Of a stretch of DNA of 64,000 nucleotides, positions 10,771 through 22,681 are shown one piece after another (within the stretch, counting starts at the first letter, position 1; the number at the start of each line of letters is the position of its first letter). Both the position numbers and the translations under genes were made by a program. Source of the stretch: Hydnum rufescens UP504 (lineage: Eukaryota > Basidiomycota > Agaricomycetes > Cantharellales > Hydnaceae); NCBI GenBank assembly GCA_014904985.1, contig MU128958.1, forward strand, positions 20,632-84,631. The letters run 5' to 3'. Below the pieces are notes generated by a model. That model had not been told where the DNA came from and ran no database searches. It worked only from the letters and a program-made list of their open reading frames with translations.

Positions 10771-12532
10771 GTGTCTTCGACAGCAGCCGTGGAGAGTATC
10801 CATCAGAAATAACAAGAGGGCGGAGTCTGGGGCTCAGCGCGAGTGTGTGTGGCACGTGAATTGACCACGTGCTCTTGGTCAGATCAGAGTCAACTGGGGC
10901 AATCGATTTTGGCCAAGGTGGTGATATGGGCGCTCCATATCGTCATACACAGCACATCATGGTGGACTCTACGACTGAGGTCTACTGTCGAGAAGCAACG
11001 CCTTGCTCTGAAGACCTTGGGCAATTGGGAATATTGCGTTAACCGTTTTTGTGGGTGCATCATGGTTGGAGCATTACCAGTTTCCTCGCGACTTAGTAAC
11101 TTGCGTCGTGCTCTGACGATCCTTTCTGACGGCTGCGATATGCTACCGCAGGCGCATCCGCCACGACATTGAGAGGCCAGAATCATTGTGTTGTCGTTGG
11201 ATGTGCTCGGTGCCATCAAGCGCCGATGATCGTTCCGCGCCCTTCCCTGCTGCCTCGTGGCTGACACACATTTGCAATCTGAACATCCGTTCTCTGGCGT
11301 GTCTGTAACAAAATCACGGGGACCTGATGCCAGTCGCAAGCCGTCTCGAGAAATGCGGTGTCGCACCCCCACATGCGCACCTTCACGCTGGAAGGCCATT
11401 TTCTGGTTGCAACTGATCCCAGTTCATTTCACATGGCGGCTTGCACCTTGCTTCTGGTTTTCAGGATTATTGCACACAGCTGCGGAGTGCTACGTCAGTC
11501 GCTTGCGCCGCAACCCAAGCTGGTAGGTTGCTCCCACGCCCTGCAACTTGCGTCTTCGAGTGGGATTTGAGTTCACATTTTCATTGCTTACTGTAGATCT
11601 CAATTCTTTTGCTGTGGACGGACGCTACTCCACAATCTTGGATCCAGGGCAGTTGCTGGGGATTAAACCAAGGCAGTAATCTAATTGTTCGGCCGCGCAC
11701 TCCAGGACTTCGTGCGCTCACACAGTATCAACCAAACCCGTAAGTAATCCGCACGCCAGTTTCGCTTGAATATAGATCTCGGAGTAGTTGCCTAGAATGT
11801 GTCCTGTTCGGTTGTTGTAGGCATTATCACCCCCTCGATTTGTTCTTGTCGCAGTGAGCGGATAGAAATGGGGTGGCGCTTAGACCATTCATGTCATTAT
11901 AATACACGTACCTAAATTGTTCCTTCCTACATTTTCCAATCACAACGGTCCAAATAGGTGCCGCACATCAGTTCCAGTTGTGAAAGCGATGTTGTATAAC
12001 TTCTCGATCGTTATACTCATCACCATTGTCCAAGTTCGCCCAGTTTCGAGGGTATAGCGTATTGGGTGAAACGATTAGATGCTCTAGTATACGATGTGGC
12101 CGTTCTGGCGGTCGTAATACAACATGGGTCACCACAATTCCTAAACTGCGTGGTCTCTTCTGCGCAGCTCAAACAGGGTAGACGAAACGGTGATCGTTTC
12201 ATGGATATTACGAATACGTACGTAGGTAGCGTAAATCAACCGCGGCCCTGGCGCCCTGGTGGCAGGTGTTGCGATTTCTTTAGTAAATCAAGGGGTGGAT
12301 AATCAGGCATGGCACGGGATCCTGTGAATCCTGGTCTATACTGAACAGTCCTAAAGTAATACATGATTAGAGCCGAAAGCGCATGCATGTCGTGTGAGAG
12401 TGAGTGAATCAACACTGGACACTGAGAACTAGACTGAACCTAGCCAGTGAGCTAAAAGGAATCAAGAAGCTAAATAAGGGGAGGGGGACGAGGATGGGAA
12501 AGATCGAACCACAGTACGAGCCGGCGTCTAAA
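10771..12532. other. Unassigned CpG-rich sequence
   Basis: Open frames up to about 170 codons exist on both strands (for example minus 10890-11399), but none shows a family I recognise. The base composition equals that of the flanking gene fragments, so further unrecognised captured pieces are possible. Confidence 0.4.
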
Positions 12533-13339
12533 TTATGGACCGGAAATTCCATGCGTCGTGAGTGCCAAAGATCGGTCACCGTCGTCATCGTCATCATCAT
12601 CATCGTCCGGGTCCTCCACGGTCTCGGTAGAGGTTGCTGTTCCGCCTAGGCCAGTGTCTAGGGAGACACGTTAGTCAGAGAAGGAAAACATGACTTCCAA
12701 AATTGCCTAGGTATCGCTCACCAATATCAACGTCATAAAATCCTCGTTGCATATCAATGAGTGCGCCAAGCCCGCCAATGTTTCCACCGCGTCCTCCGAT
12801 CGCCGCCTTTGTGATCCCTGCACGTGAATCGGAAATCATCCCAAGAGGGGACCAATCAGGGCTGAGCAACGAGAAGATGACTTGGGCACTCACCCGACTT
12901 CGCCAAGTCGATTCTCGGTCGCTCGTCGGTAGAGCCAATACCGCCAGCGTCTCCGCCAATGGCGAGAGTCCCTCGGGCAGATCCTCCCCCACCAGTTTCT
13001 GTTGCAAGGGACTCAGCAACGGGATGGGGGCGTCTGGGTGGGAGACATCTTACTGATCTTAAGTCTACCCATCGGATACTCCTGGATCGGAGTAATCACC
13101 GGATGGGGTGGTGTGGCTGAGTCTGTATGAGATCCAGGGTCGTCTAGAAATTGAGATTGAGGGTAGTCCGGAGATTGGGGTCGTGGGACCAGGGCTAGCT
13201 CCTCGGAAGCCCGAACTATAGGCGGGGTCTGAGCAGGATTAGGTGACCTCTTCGTCGATGAAGAGTCCTGCTCAGGCGACCGGTTTGAAAAGAGCTTGAA
13301 CAATCTGCTTGGATCTATGGAAGGAAAAGAATTCGACAA
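12533..13339 (-). CDS. Glycine-rich four-exon family, gene A
   Basis: Exons on the minus strand are 13054-13339 (5' limit uncertain), 12894-12998, 12722-12817 and 12533-12657, with introns of 55, 76 and 64 nt, all GT-AG and all phase 1. The exon 1 product is Ser/Pro-rich. Exon 2 reads TGGGGSARGTLAIGGDAGG, exon 3 contains IGGRGGNIGGLGALIDMQ and exon 4 starts DTGLGGTATSTE and continues into a run of eight Asp before the stop TAA. No ATG opens exon 1 in frame, so the true start is further upstream or lost. It is paralogous to genes B, C and D. Function unknown; no signal peptide or membrane segment is evident in the readable part. Confidence 0.6.
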
Positions 13340-14607
13340 GTCATTTGGATAAGAGCTTGATTTCTGGGGAATTCATACTTGGAAGAAATTTGGACAGGCG
13401 TTTGAATAATCCTAAAGGTTTGCTGTGGTTCTGTGAACCCATTTCTCGGCAAGGGAGGCGTGTAGTCGCAAGGGATAATAAAGTCAAGGCTACCAATCTG
13501 CGGATGCGCAGCCTCGAGTATAGTATTCGTCCTGCGCGCGGCGAACTGACAGTGCCGTAGCAGGCTTCGACTGACACAACAACAAAAGCAGAGAAATCGG
13601 AAAAATGGTACAAGCCGCGTAAATTGAGCACAAAACCAGTAATTCGATCCCATTCCCACAAAAACCATAGCTCTTCTTGGAAGGTAGGGTAGTTCCCCAT
13701 GAACTTCTTGAAAAATCGTGAAGCAGTGTTCAGCAGGCATCGAAGCTGAGCGTGAAGGTAACGGGCCCGTGAACGCAAGGTGAGCAACTAAACGTGGCAG
13801 GTTGGAGGGGTGCGCGGAAACAGCGTGGAGGCTGGAGAGACGTTTCATCATTATGCGCAGATGTAGATCCAGACACGTTCGAACAGTAGGTGATGGCAAG
13901 AGGGCCAAAGGCAAGAAACAAGAGGCAAGTCCAATATCATGCTGGATACACCAACAATAACATGGTAGCATCAGGGTCACCACTTCCATTACTAACGCCC
14001 TGGAGAATCTGCGGTCACGGTGGAAGCGACTCCTCCATCCACGTTGGTCTTTATAAAAATTCTTTAGTCGGAGAGAACGATAGCGGTTTCGGCTGAGGAA
14101 TATCTGTGTATTGATACCGCAGTGGGCTGCCGGAAGGTGCCAAGAACGGTCCTATACTAAGTACAGGAGTGATAAATCTGGTAGATTTTTTTTGCCGGAG
14201 TAACTTGTGGATGTGGACGCATGTGCAGGGGAAGGTCTCGTGATTTCGGCTGATGCCGACAAGCCGCTCAAAGTTTATGGCGCATTTAGGCTGGTTCTAT
14301 GGTTCATTGAGCAGATAGACTTCATCCCTGGGCACTGGGATTTGGAAGTCAACCGTCGCTGGATTTTCAGAAAGGCTGGAACCTCCTTTGCCACGTATCT
14401 GTTCGTCTCGCAATGACGATGCTTTAAGCAATCCATTGCTACCTTAGGCATTTATCTTGTCTCCACGATATTCGCTTTCTAAGGGCCAAGTGCGAACGAA
14501 ATACTCAAGGCCACTCTAGTGGGATGTTCACCTCCGTCTTAATACGGAGTTGGCATAGAAATTAGGTTTCCTTGGCTGGCTGCGGTCTAGGCGACCGAAG
14601 CCAAGAG
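13340..14607. other. Unassigned, possible 5' part of gene A and of a plus-strand remnant
   Basis: A minus-strand frame ending at 13341 contains GLFKRLSKF and IKLLSK just before a stop. Gene C has the comparable KLLSN plus stop at the same relative place, so this may be conserved upstream sequence. On the plus strand 14207-14416 is open for about 69 codons and precedes a remnant of another family member. Confidence 0.3.
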
Positions 14608-14710
14608 TTCCCCACGAATATCTGGATTTGGCGACAGCGGAGATGCGACCCCGCGTTATAACCGAAGTAAACAAACCCCGAGAACTCTTCGACTCCCTTG
14701 GGATTGTTAG
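14608..14710 (+). pseudogene. Last-exon remnant of a family member on the plus strand (E)
   Basis: After a CCAAGAG acceptor-like site the plus strand reads SPRISGFGDSGDATPRYN and ends at TAG 14708-14710. This resembles the last exon of gene D (IDFGNGGTAKTHSSPENS). The sequence that follows it matches the sequence following gene D in inverted orientation. Upstream exons are not clearly readable. Confidence 0.4.
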
Positions 14711-15680
14711 TCGATCTGTTGAAGCATCGACGTCATTCTCGCTTCCCGTCCTTGGCTCACCTCTCCCCTCTCTGTACGATGTGGTCCCTTCCTTACTTTC
14801 TGTCCTCGAATGTCTCTAGATCCGACTTAGTTCACATTGGGTTTGGTGTCCAGTCTTCTCCCAGGACTTGAGGCTTCGATTCCTATTCTCCGTTGCCTCA
14901 TAATAAGCAAGCGATTTGCAGTCTCCCCTTGCCAACCAACATCCCTGGCCCGACAATCCGAGAATTACTGTACTGCTCTTCGCCGGCGCCGCTAGAGTTA
15001 AATATAGGTGATGGAAATAAGCCCCCTGAAGCAGCTGGTGGACCCTGAGTATAGGTGTGCATGAAAAATGCGACGGAGAGACTCCAGTGAGAAGGCGCAC
15101 TTCCCGTGCATAAAGTACTGAGCTGATGCCCATCGAACAGCTTCACATCGCCTGTCGTGGGTCTCATGGTCAAATTCAGAGGCGGAAGGAGGATCAGCAT
15201 TAAGTAACCCTGAGGTCTCGGGATGTGGCCCCGGAATAGAGCTAGAGCGGCGTAAACATGATCTAGATGGCTCTTTGCGTCGAAGGCTCGAACTATCACA
15301 AAACTGATCAAGTTAAGCGTTCCGCCGATATTTTATGCGGGACACTCGTCTTAAGCTCGAGCGAACCTGAGGTATATCATTGCTGTTTCCCTAGAACGGG
15401 AGTGATTAACGACTCTGTCATTACGCATAGCGAAGAGTTGGTGATGAAGCCAAGGAACAAAGTATGATGGATGCGGGGACCCTGCTGTTCGGCGGTGGAA
15501 AACAAGAGATCAAACATGACCTAGGACATTATTCACCATCCCAATTTTCCGAATTTTCATGATGAATGTAGCGAGGGGGACTATAATAGAATCCACGACC
15601 ACCTAGAAACACTTGGTGAACATTCAAGAACTAGAATCGGGCAACGAATTGTGGGTATCCGAGGAGTCTGTTTGCGTGGA
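14620..15680 (+). repeat. Left arm of a large inverted duplication
   Basis: 14700-14900 matches the reverse complement of about 21770-22000, and 15280-15680 matches the reverse complement of about 20985-21400. Order and spacing (about 550 bp between the two matches) are preserved. Identity is moderate with many point changes, so the duplication is old or lies between diverged family members. Confidence 0.65.
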
Positions 15681-15896
15681 TACCACCTCACCTGTCTCAG
15701 GCTCCCGTTCGGGTATTGTCAAACCTCATCCCGCCATGCCCGCCATATTCAAAATTTCAATTTATTCCCTTGAACTTGATGACTATGACTAGAACATAAT
15801 GACAACGGCACTAAACCACATTTAAGGTACAAGCAACAGCAAAGGAGCCAACTAGAGGGGTATAACAGCGAAAAGAGTTGAGAGAGTAAGGTCATC

Positions 15897-16487
15897 CTAT
15901 GTCAAGGCACCCTTGGATGCATAACTAATTCCAAGGCGGCGCAAGATGTTCCACAACCATGTCATTATCCATTGATACGGAGGGTCTGAAGTTTGTGCAT
16001 TGCCACCTTGGCCAGTGCCTATTGAGGGTTGATCAGTCAGAGAGAATAGAAAGGACTACTTTTATGCCTTACTCATAGTCGTGGGACCAGTTGGCTCGCG
16101 TGTCATCTTGATACTTCCACCCTTTCCTCCAATCGCGCGATTTTCTGGATTTGGAACAGGGGCTATAACGAACCTATGTTTGTAAGTATGCTGCATCCAT
16201 ATCCACCAAAGCGTATGGTGGTCTCACGGGGGTTCTCAGGCAGCGATCCAGTGAAGTCAACAGTGCCGCCATCTCCACCAGTGCTATCGGAACCTACGGC
16301 ATCTCCTCCACGACCAGTTGCTAAAGCAAGGCCAAACAATGAATACGCCACAAGTGACGGGGGAGAAATGGTCCTTACTATACCTGGAGAGTTTTCCGTG
16401 GACGGGTGACGATGGATAATCGATTAGGGGAGGGGATTCCGTACGGCCCTCGTCTGCAACCGAGGGAGGTGATTCAAACAAATTCAT
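15897..16487 (-). CDS. Glycine-rich four-exon family, gene C (complete, 138 aa)
   Basis: Exons are 16379-16487 (ATG at 16487, MNLFESPPSV), 16207-16320, 16073-16144 and 15897-16018 (stop TAG). They add up to 417 nt, or 138 codons plus stop, with no interruption. Introns are 58, 62 and 54 nt, GT-AG, all phase 1. Exon 2 reads TTGRGGDAVGSDSTGGDGG, exon 3 NRAIGGKGGSI and exon 4 STGQGGNAQTSD followed by a Trp/Leu-rich tail (WIMTWLWNILRRLG) that could associate with membrane. The same exon-intron layout in genes A, B and D supports the model. An in-frame TAA lies shortly upstream of the ATG. No function can be assigned. Confidence 0.7.
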
Positions 16488-16633
16488 TGATGAAAAATGC
16501 GGCTTGAACAATTAGTTGGATAGGAGTTTGACAAGGTCGCTGGGTGAGGGGTATCAGCGGATGCTCTATCGAAGCAGGTCACCACTGACTCGCCAGGATA
16601 TATTTCATCTACCTCGGTATAAAAAGATGTTTT

Positions 16634-16800
16634 CCCCCGATTACTAAGCAAGCGTGAGCGGATTCGGCTAATTGGAGAGCCCTAAATGCTCAAATATAGC
16701 AGGAGGGTATATTATAGAAAATGGCCTTGTATTTGTTGGCGAGCCCTAGCTTGCTCTTTTATAGTATTTACAAGAGTTCAGAGAAAATACATGAAGGTAT
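16634..16800 (+). repeat. Third copy of the block's terminal segment, internal
   Basis: GATTACTAAGCAAGCG, then TGCTCA, then TTTTATAGTATTTACAAG and AATACATGAA match the two outer terminal repeats in the same order and in the left-end orientation. A weaker match may continue to about 17035. This suggests that the block is made of more than one element unit. Confidence 0.6.
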
Positions 16801-19800
16801 GAGAGTGTTCGAGTGCCGGTAGTACCGGTAGGAACAAGGTGGAATGTTCTCGGTGGGTCTCGGAGAGCCTGTCCAGTGCTCGATGGCACAGCATTACTAA
16901 AGGGGGTGTGGTCGCGCTTATCTGCGTCATTCGGCCCAAATAGGGGTCGTTGCCATTCTCGGTCGATTCCATAATCAACGCTCGGTAAAACAAAAAAAGA
17001 TGCCCTACATCTGGAAGGTTTCTGGAGATGATTTCCCATAAAAGGGAGACTAAGGGCAGGATGCAGGCGTCGGGTATTTCCCTAAAACATGTTGAATGAC
17101 AATTACAAGAGTTGTAGTTGAGGGGCTCACCCTCGCCGTGACAATGTTTGGTCCATTCTTCTCGGCGAACAATCGACAGGCCAGAGTGGGAGAATCTAGA
17201 CCACGGCTGTTCGACACTCTAGGATCTGATTTTGCTTCTTGTTGGGCCCACTTTCGGCACCCACTTTCTCTTTCCAGCTCGGTGCTGACTATATATTGCG
17301 TGATAAGGTGCTTCGGAGTCAAAGGCACTGCCCCATCGTGTTGTCGTGATTTGCAACTCCACTAATAGAGTCATAGTATATGAATATGAATTTGGCACAC
17401 TCGCTGTCCCTCGGTTTTTCCCGACAGTCACATAGCCCCCAACTGAGGCATTCCCATTATTGGGGCTACGATGGCAATTTTCAAGATGCTTGTCCTTAGA
17501 TTTCATCCATGGATGTCGAGATCTTCACAGGGCAGCGAGTCCCGGGCCATTTGTGGGCTTGACTCCCCTAGTTCAGTCACCTCATAGTCCGTAGATACAA
17601 GTAGAACAGTACTAGTATAAAGATCATGTCATATGTGTCTGTCTCGTTCCTCCACATTACTCACTCAACACCGACATCGTTACGTCAATTGAGCGGACTC
17701 AGCTCCGGATTGCAGTTGGATGTCAGGATGGTCGCGAAGAAATTCTCGCCGTTCTGTCTCAGGCATTTAATTCGCGGTGAAGCCAGGTACATTGGAATTG
17801 CGCTGTGACGGGGAAATTAGGTGGGCTCAAGGCACACATCGCCATAGGCTGCTTATGTTTGATACAGTCCAATCTACAAAAATGGAGTATCCACCCTGTC
17901 GATATGTGCTGTGGTATAACTAGACAAAAGATGTAAGGGGGCAGGAGAGGACATGACAACGACAAGAAACGACAACTGGTGCATCACCTGGCAGGCGAAC
18001 CATAACAATACGGTTTCAAGTGCAACAAGCACTTCCGGCATAGCCGTTAAGGCAAAGCAATTGCCACGGCTTGCTTGCATCTCACCATGAGCTACACTAG
18101 CCGCCCGATCCCACTCTTTCGTCACGCCACGAATGGACCTTTGAAGCTGCTAAGCGAGCAAGCCCATATCTCGACGCCCTGAGCATAAATTCATGATATT
18201 GAGTCGCAGCCTGTATTGTTGAGAGGTCCGATTAAAAATGGGGAGGCAAGGCGATTGAATTTCTGGGGTAAAATCATGAGCGGCAAGGCGGAGGCAGCGT
18301 CTCCTTATTTTCGTCCGCAAAGCCCTAATTTTCGATCTGGGCGACACAATGACTAGGCAGGGGAGTTCGGAGATATGGTGGGGGATGTGGATATGGACGT
18401 GTTGGTAGCAGACGGGGAAAGCACCCACAGAATAGAGTTCGGGGCTGCCAGAGAATCATCGAAGGAGGCGGCGAGAACTGATGGGAGACACCAACTCAGC
18501 ATCCGTGGGATTGACATTGAACGAGGCCTCAGACATGAGCCAAATGCTTGGGAACCCAGCATCTGGTGTCAAAGAGGCATGAGATATTGTCATATCAGCA
18601 GATACGAAAGATATCGTTTGATTGCAGGGAATCAGGAATGTATGGTCGATCTTTGCTAATGCCTTCGATACTCAAGAGGGTGTTGCAAGTTGAAGATGTA
18701 TATGTGGGGGATGCAATAGACAACTACGATTTGTGGAAGGGACAGGCAAACGCGGACTGGGAGGGAACGTGGCCGGCTCAACCTCGAGGGTCTGCGCCAT
18801 CGAGTGAAGTTGGGGGTTTATCATTCTTTCGCCACTTAGCACGAACTTCAGAGGGTGACGGGCGCTCCTCAACGCGGGGCTATGCGGCAACCCCTTTGAC
18901 CGAGAATGATTTGGTTTCATTCCCACCGAGCGAATGTACTCCAGCTCTGGATGATCCCGAAATCCCAGGCCGCGATACCCGCTTTCATGACCATCGATTA
19001 TAGAAACCGAACGGGTCGAAGGGGCTAGAGCAATTTCAGAGGAACTGGACTGCTCCGCCCAACCAAACACCTTGTTCACCTCATGTACGGATCTCGTGGT
19101 CCAAGCGGGGATTTAAGCCTCTGCATTTCGAAGGTGTTTCGGGAGCGGGCAGAAGGGGCGATTAACCGGCTGAGAGGCAGATGGTGCCAGTGCGCAGTCC
19201 CGCTCTCTTCAAACCAGAGATTCTAACCCACATTATGGAGGTCATGATCCGGCCCATAACCAAAGTCTTGCTTGCCGAAATTTCGTCCCTCATAAAAGGA
19301 TGGCCCGTACCCTCCTTAAGCCGTCCAATTTTAGGAGTAACAGTCGCAGTCTTTGTAATACCAGTAGTGGCTACTCGGGAATATACCAGTCTCGCAGCAC
19401 CATGTTGACGGCGCCGGGAGTGAAGAGACAGGTTCAAAACTGATAGAGTTCCTCTGCGTTGGAATTTTACATGTCTCGGTTTGGCTGGAGGCGGATTCAG
19501 GAATGTGAGTGATGTTTACCTCTTCAACTGGATACGGAATAGACGACGTAGGCATGGCAGGGAAACGCTGCTCTTTTGTCCCAAAGAGAACCGAGGCCCT
19601 CGCTCGGGATGCTAGGGACTTTTGCACAGTGCACAATTCAGCAGTTGGTATCGTGACAGCAGCAGCCACGGGGCTACAGACGTCACTGCTGATGGAGCGG
19701 TGTGGTTAGGTGGGTCAATGCGGAACACGAGCGACCATTAGACGGTATGAGATTCGGGCACGAACAACTTGCTTGATTCCGTTTTCGGGGACCCTCTTGG

Positions 19801-20984
19801 TGTCGGGGGACCTGGAGCAAGCTTCGAAGCCACAAACCCACTGCAAGCCCAGGTGTCCCCAGCCTCGCATCGGATGTTTCTAGTCACTTCAGCTAGCAAA
19901 GACACAGCCGTAGACAAGGATCCAACCCCTGCAGACGAGGCGCTGGTTCTACCAACAGGTAAATTGACCTCTTTGACTTTGGCTAAGGAGCGACCCAAGG
20001 CCTGCTTTCGGCTCTCCACCAGAATCTTCCCGACCATAGTCAAAGGGCAATGATCACCGATCCCGCTTGTACTTGGAGCCTTAGATAGGCCTTGTGGGCC
20101 AAGGCAGCTCCATTGGACGAAGTCTTCTGGAAATCGGGAACCGTCTGGGCTGGCGTGACGTTTTTTGTGACAGCGAGGCTAATTTGGCTTGCGCGGTTTC
20201 TGCTCGTAGCCTCACCGTTCCATACGAATCTGCTGGTTTCGTTACTGGCCACGCTTATTTCTCTTATTCCCTCCTGCGGGTCTCATGCACGGAATGTAGT
20301 GGGAACCTTTCATTGCGGCCTCGTTCACGGGCGTGCTTCTCTGTGAAAAACAAACTTGGCTCTACTGGCCCATTTCGACCGTAGGTTCCTCGATAAGGGA
20401 ATCCATTTTTAGAAAATCCCGATCTGAACCCCGATAAGGCTCGGACCGCGTTTCTGGGGCGAAAAAAGTCGCTGTGACGCGTGACGGAACATAGGTCGAA
20501 ATAGGAGAGTATGCCTTGCCATCGCAGCGACATTTCAAGCGAACGGATTACTTCTGTGTGGATACCTTCCAGGGGGATAGTTCTTACACCTTGGCTCGCC
20601 CTGGATTTGTTTTTTTTTGTTTTGAAACCACGATACTTCAAGCAATCCACTGGTTATCTCCCTGACATACGCTTTCTATGCACCAACCGCTGAAGAAAAA
20701 CTCAATACCGTAATGGTAGAGGTCCTCCGGCGAGATATCCGCATCAAAAACAGGAATATGTCGCTTCTATCTAGAGGCCGAACTTGCTCTTTTAAGATCG
20801 CCCTGAATCACCACGCCATACCGTCGACGAATTCCAGGAATGGGTTGCTTCCACTGTTCTCCCCTTTCTGCTCTATCAACCCGAATACCATTTTTCTCCA
20901 CATTGGGTCGGTTCCTCGCCTATCATTGGTATTTGACTAACCCTCGAAGCCAAGAGTTCCTCAGGAATATCTGCCACATAGTAC
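16801..20984. other. Unassigned CpG-rich interior
   Basis: Open frames of 90-151 codons occur, for example plus 18548-19003 and minus 18672-19079, which overlap each other, so at most one is real. None has a motif I recognise. Plus-strand sequence at 20640-20990 resembles 14410-14620. Further short spliced genes of the kind seen nearby may be hidden here. Confidence 0.35.
19738..20252 (-). pseudogene. Unrecognised protein remnant in two overlapping frames
   Basis: Minus-strand frames 20040-20252 and 19738-20043 abut with a 4 nt overlap. Together they give about 170 codons of Ser/Ala/Val-rich sequence (for example QISLAVTKNVTPAQTVPD and VGKILVESRKQALG). They could be one gene with a frameshift or two exons. 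I cannot name the family. Confidence 0.25.
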
Positions 20985-22000
20985 TCGAACGGGAGCTTGA
21001 GACATGTAAGAGGGGACGGTATCCACGCGGATAGACGGCCTGAAGGGCTCCATACTTCGTTGTTCGACTCCAGTTCTTAAACGTTCACAAGTGTTTCCAG
21101 GTGGCCGTGGCCTATAGTACTAGTTACATTTATTATAAAATTCGTCCAATGTGAAATTGGAAGTATCAATAATGCGAGATGCTATCTTTGATTTCTTATT
21201 TTCCGCCGTTTGGTGAATACGAGGTTCCCTGTCCATCATCCTGTGTTCATTGGCTCTCTTCGCTATATGCAATCATAGACGTCGTTAATCATTCCGGTTC
21301 TAGGGCCAGAATAATGATATCGATACGTCTCAGGGTGGCTCGAGCTTAAGGCCCCGGCTGAATTCTTACAGTAATTGACCAATATTCGGGCTGTTCAAGG
21401 CGAAGGGCCACATAGGACTTTAGCCTTATTATATTCCAGGGCCACATTCCGAGGCCGCAGCCACATGCATGCAAGGTTGATCGTCTTTCCACGGGATTTG
21501 ATCATGAGACCTGCCTCGGAGGGCTTACCTCCATTGCTTATTTGGTCCTGACAGCGCTAGTAAAGCGCGGTACAGCGACTCTCGGACTGGTGCGCCGGGG
21601 ATGTTACTTGCGGTTCCTGTTTTCCTGAGAACTGCAATCCAAGTATGCGTGCGAAGTCAAACTCAAGAGTGGCCCAAGTTGGGGGCGGTCACGGTTTCTA
21701 TCGGGCTCTTCAGAATAAAAGGGGTTTGGTGGCAGTTGGGCAAGAAAATCCTGCGAATCACTTGCCCATACTGTGCTCTTGTCAATTATCATGAGGCAAC
21801 ACACAATAGGAATCGAAGCCACAAGTCCTGTGAGAGGACTGGACACTAAACACAGTGGGAGCTAGCTCGGATTTAGAGACATTCGAACGACAGACGGTGA
21901 GGAAGGGATCAGATGGTACAGAGAGGGGAGAGCCGGGCCAATGACGGGAAGCCAGAGCGACATCAATGCCACAATAAATGGACAGGCAACCCCATGGCAG
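20985..22000 (-). repeat. Right arm of the large inverted duplication
   Basis: This is the reverse-complement partner of 14620-15680, lying directly downstream of gene D on the minus strand. The left arm lies downstream of remnant E on the plus strand. The two arms thus carry the 3' flanks of two family members facing each other. Confidence 0.65.
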
Positions 22001-22681
22001 TCAAGAGTTCTCGGGGCTAGAATGCGTCTTCGCAGTTCCGCCGTTGCCAAAATCTATGAGCAGCTCTGGTCAGAGAGAATGAGATTACTCCTAAATTTGC
22101 TATCTCTCACTCAGCTCAACATTCCTCCGGCCTTGCATAATGGTCGTCAGTGCATCCAAGTCAGGCCCCCCACCCCCCCGCCGATCGACGCTGCTAGAGG
22201 CTGCCCATTGGCATTTTGCTGCAAGGCGGTGACTATGACAAGAGAGTAGCGATGAGGATGGCGTGTCCACCACAAAGAAATCAGTGGCTTACTTATGGCC
22301 ACGGTTCCGTTTTCGTGTGCTCTAGAGCTAGGGGTGTGGCCGGACCCGCCAATGGCGAGGGTTGGATGAGTAGCACTCCCTCCGTCGCCGTATGCTATAG
22401 CAAGACATCAAGGAGTTGAAGGCACATGATGCAGTGGGATGGATCATACTTAATTTAAGGCGATCTTGCTCGGTAGTTAGGGCTTGCTGGGCATTTGGAC
22501 CTTGCTGGAGGCCGCTTGGAACATGCCGGGCGACTTGACCATGCTGGGCAGTTAAGCCATAATGGGCACTTGGAGCGCCGTGCGTGGGAGTCCGATCTCC
22601 TCTGGTCGGAGAGGGCGTGCCCGTCATTGGACCCGTGGTTGAAGAAGAGTGGGCGTGGGACTGTAGTCTGCGTAACGCCAT
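22001..22681 (-). CDS. Glycine-rich four-exon family, gene D (complete, 168 aa)
   Basis: Exons are 22450-22681 (ATG at 22681, MALRRLQSHAHSSS), 22293-22394, 22111-22218 and 22001-22065 (stop TGA). The total of 507 nt gives 168 codons plus stop without interruption. Introns are 55, 74 and 45 nt, GT-AG, all phase 1. Exon 1 encodes a Thr/Gln/His-rich probably disordered region, exon 2 YGDGGSATHPTLAIGGSG, exon 3 RRGGGGPDLDALTTIMQG and exon 4 IDFGNGGTAKTHS. The layout equals genes A, B and C. Use of TGA as a real stop here argues against TGA recoding in this organism. Function unknown. Confidence 0.7.
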
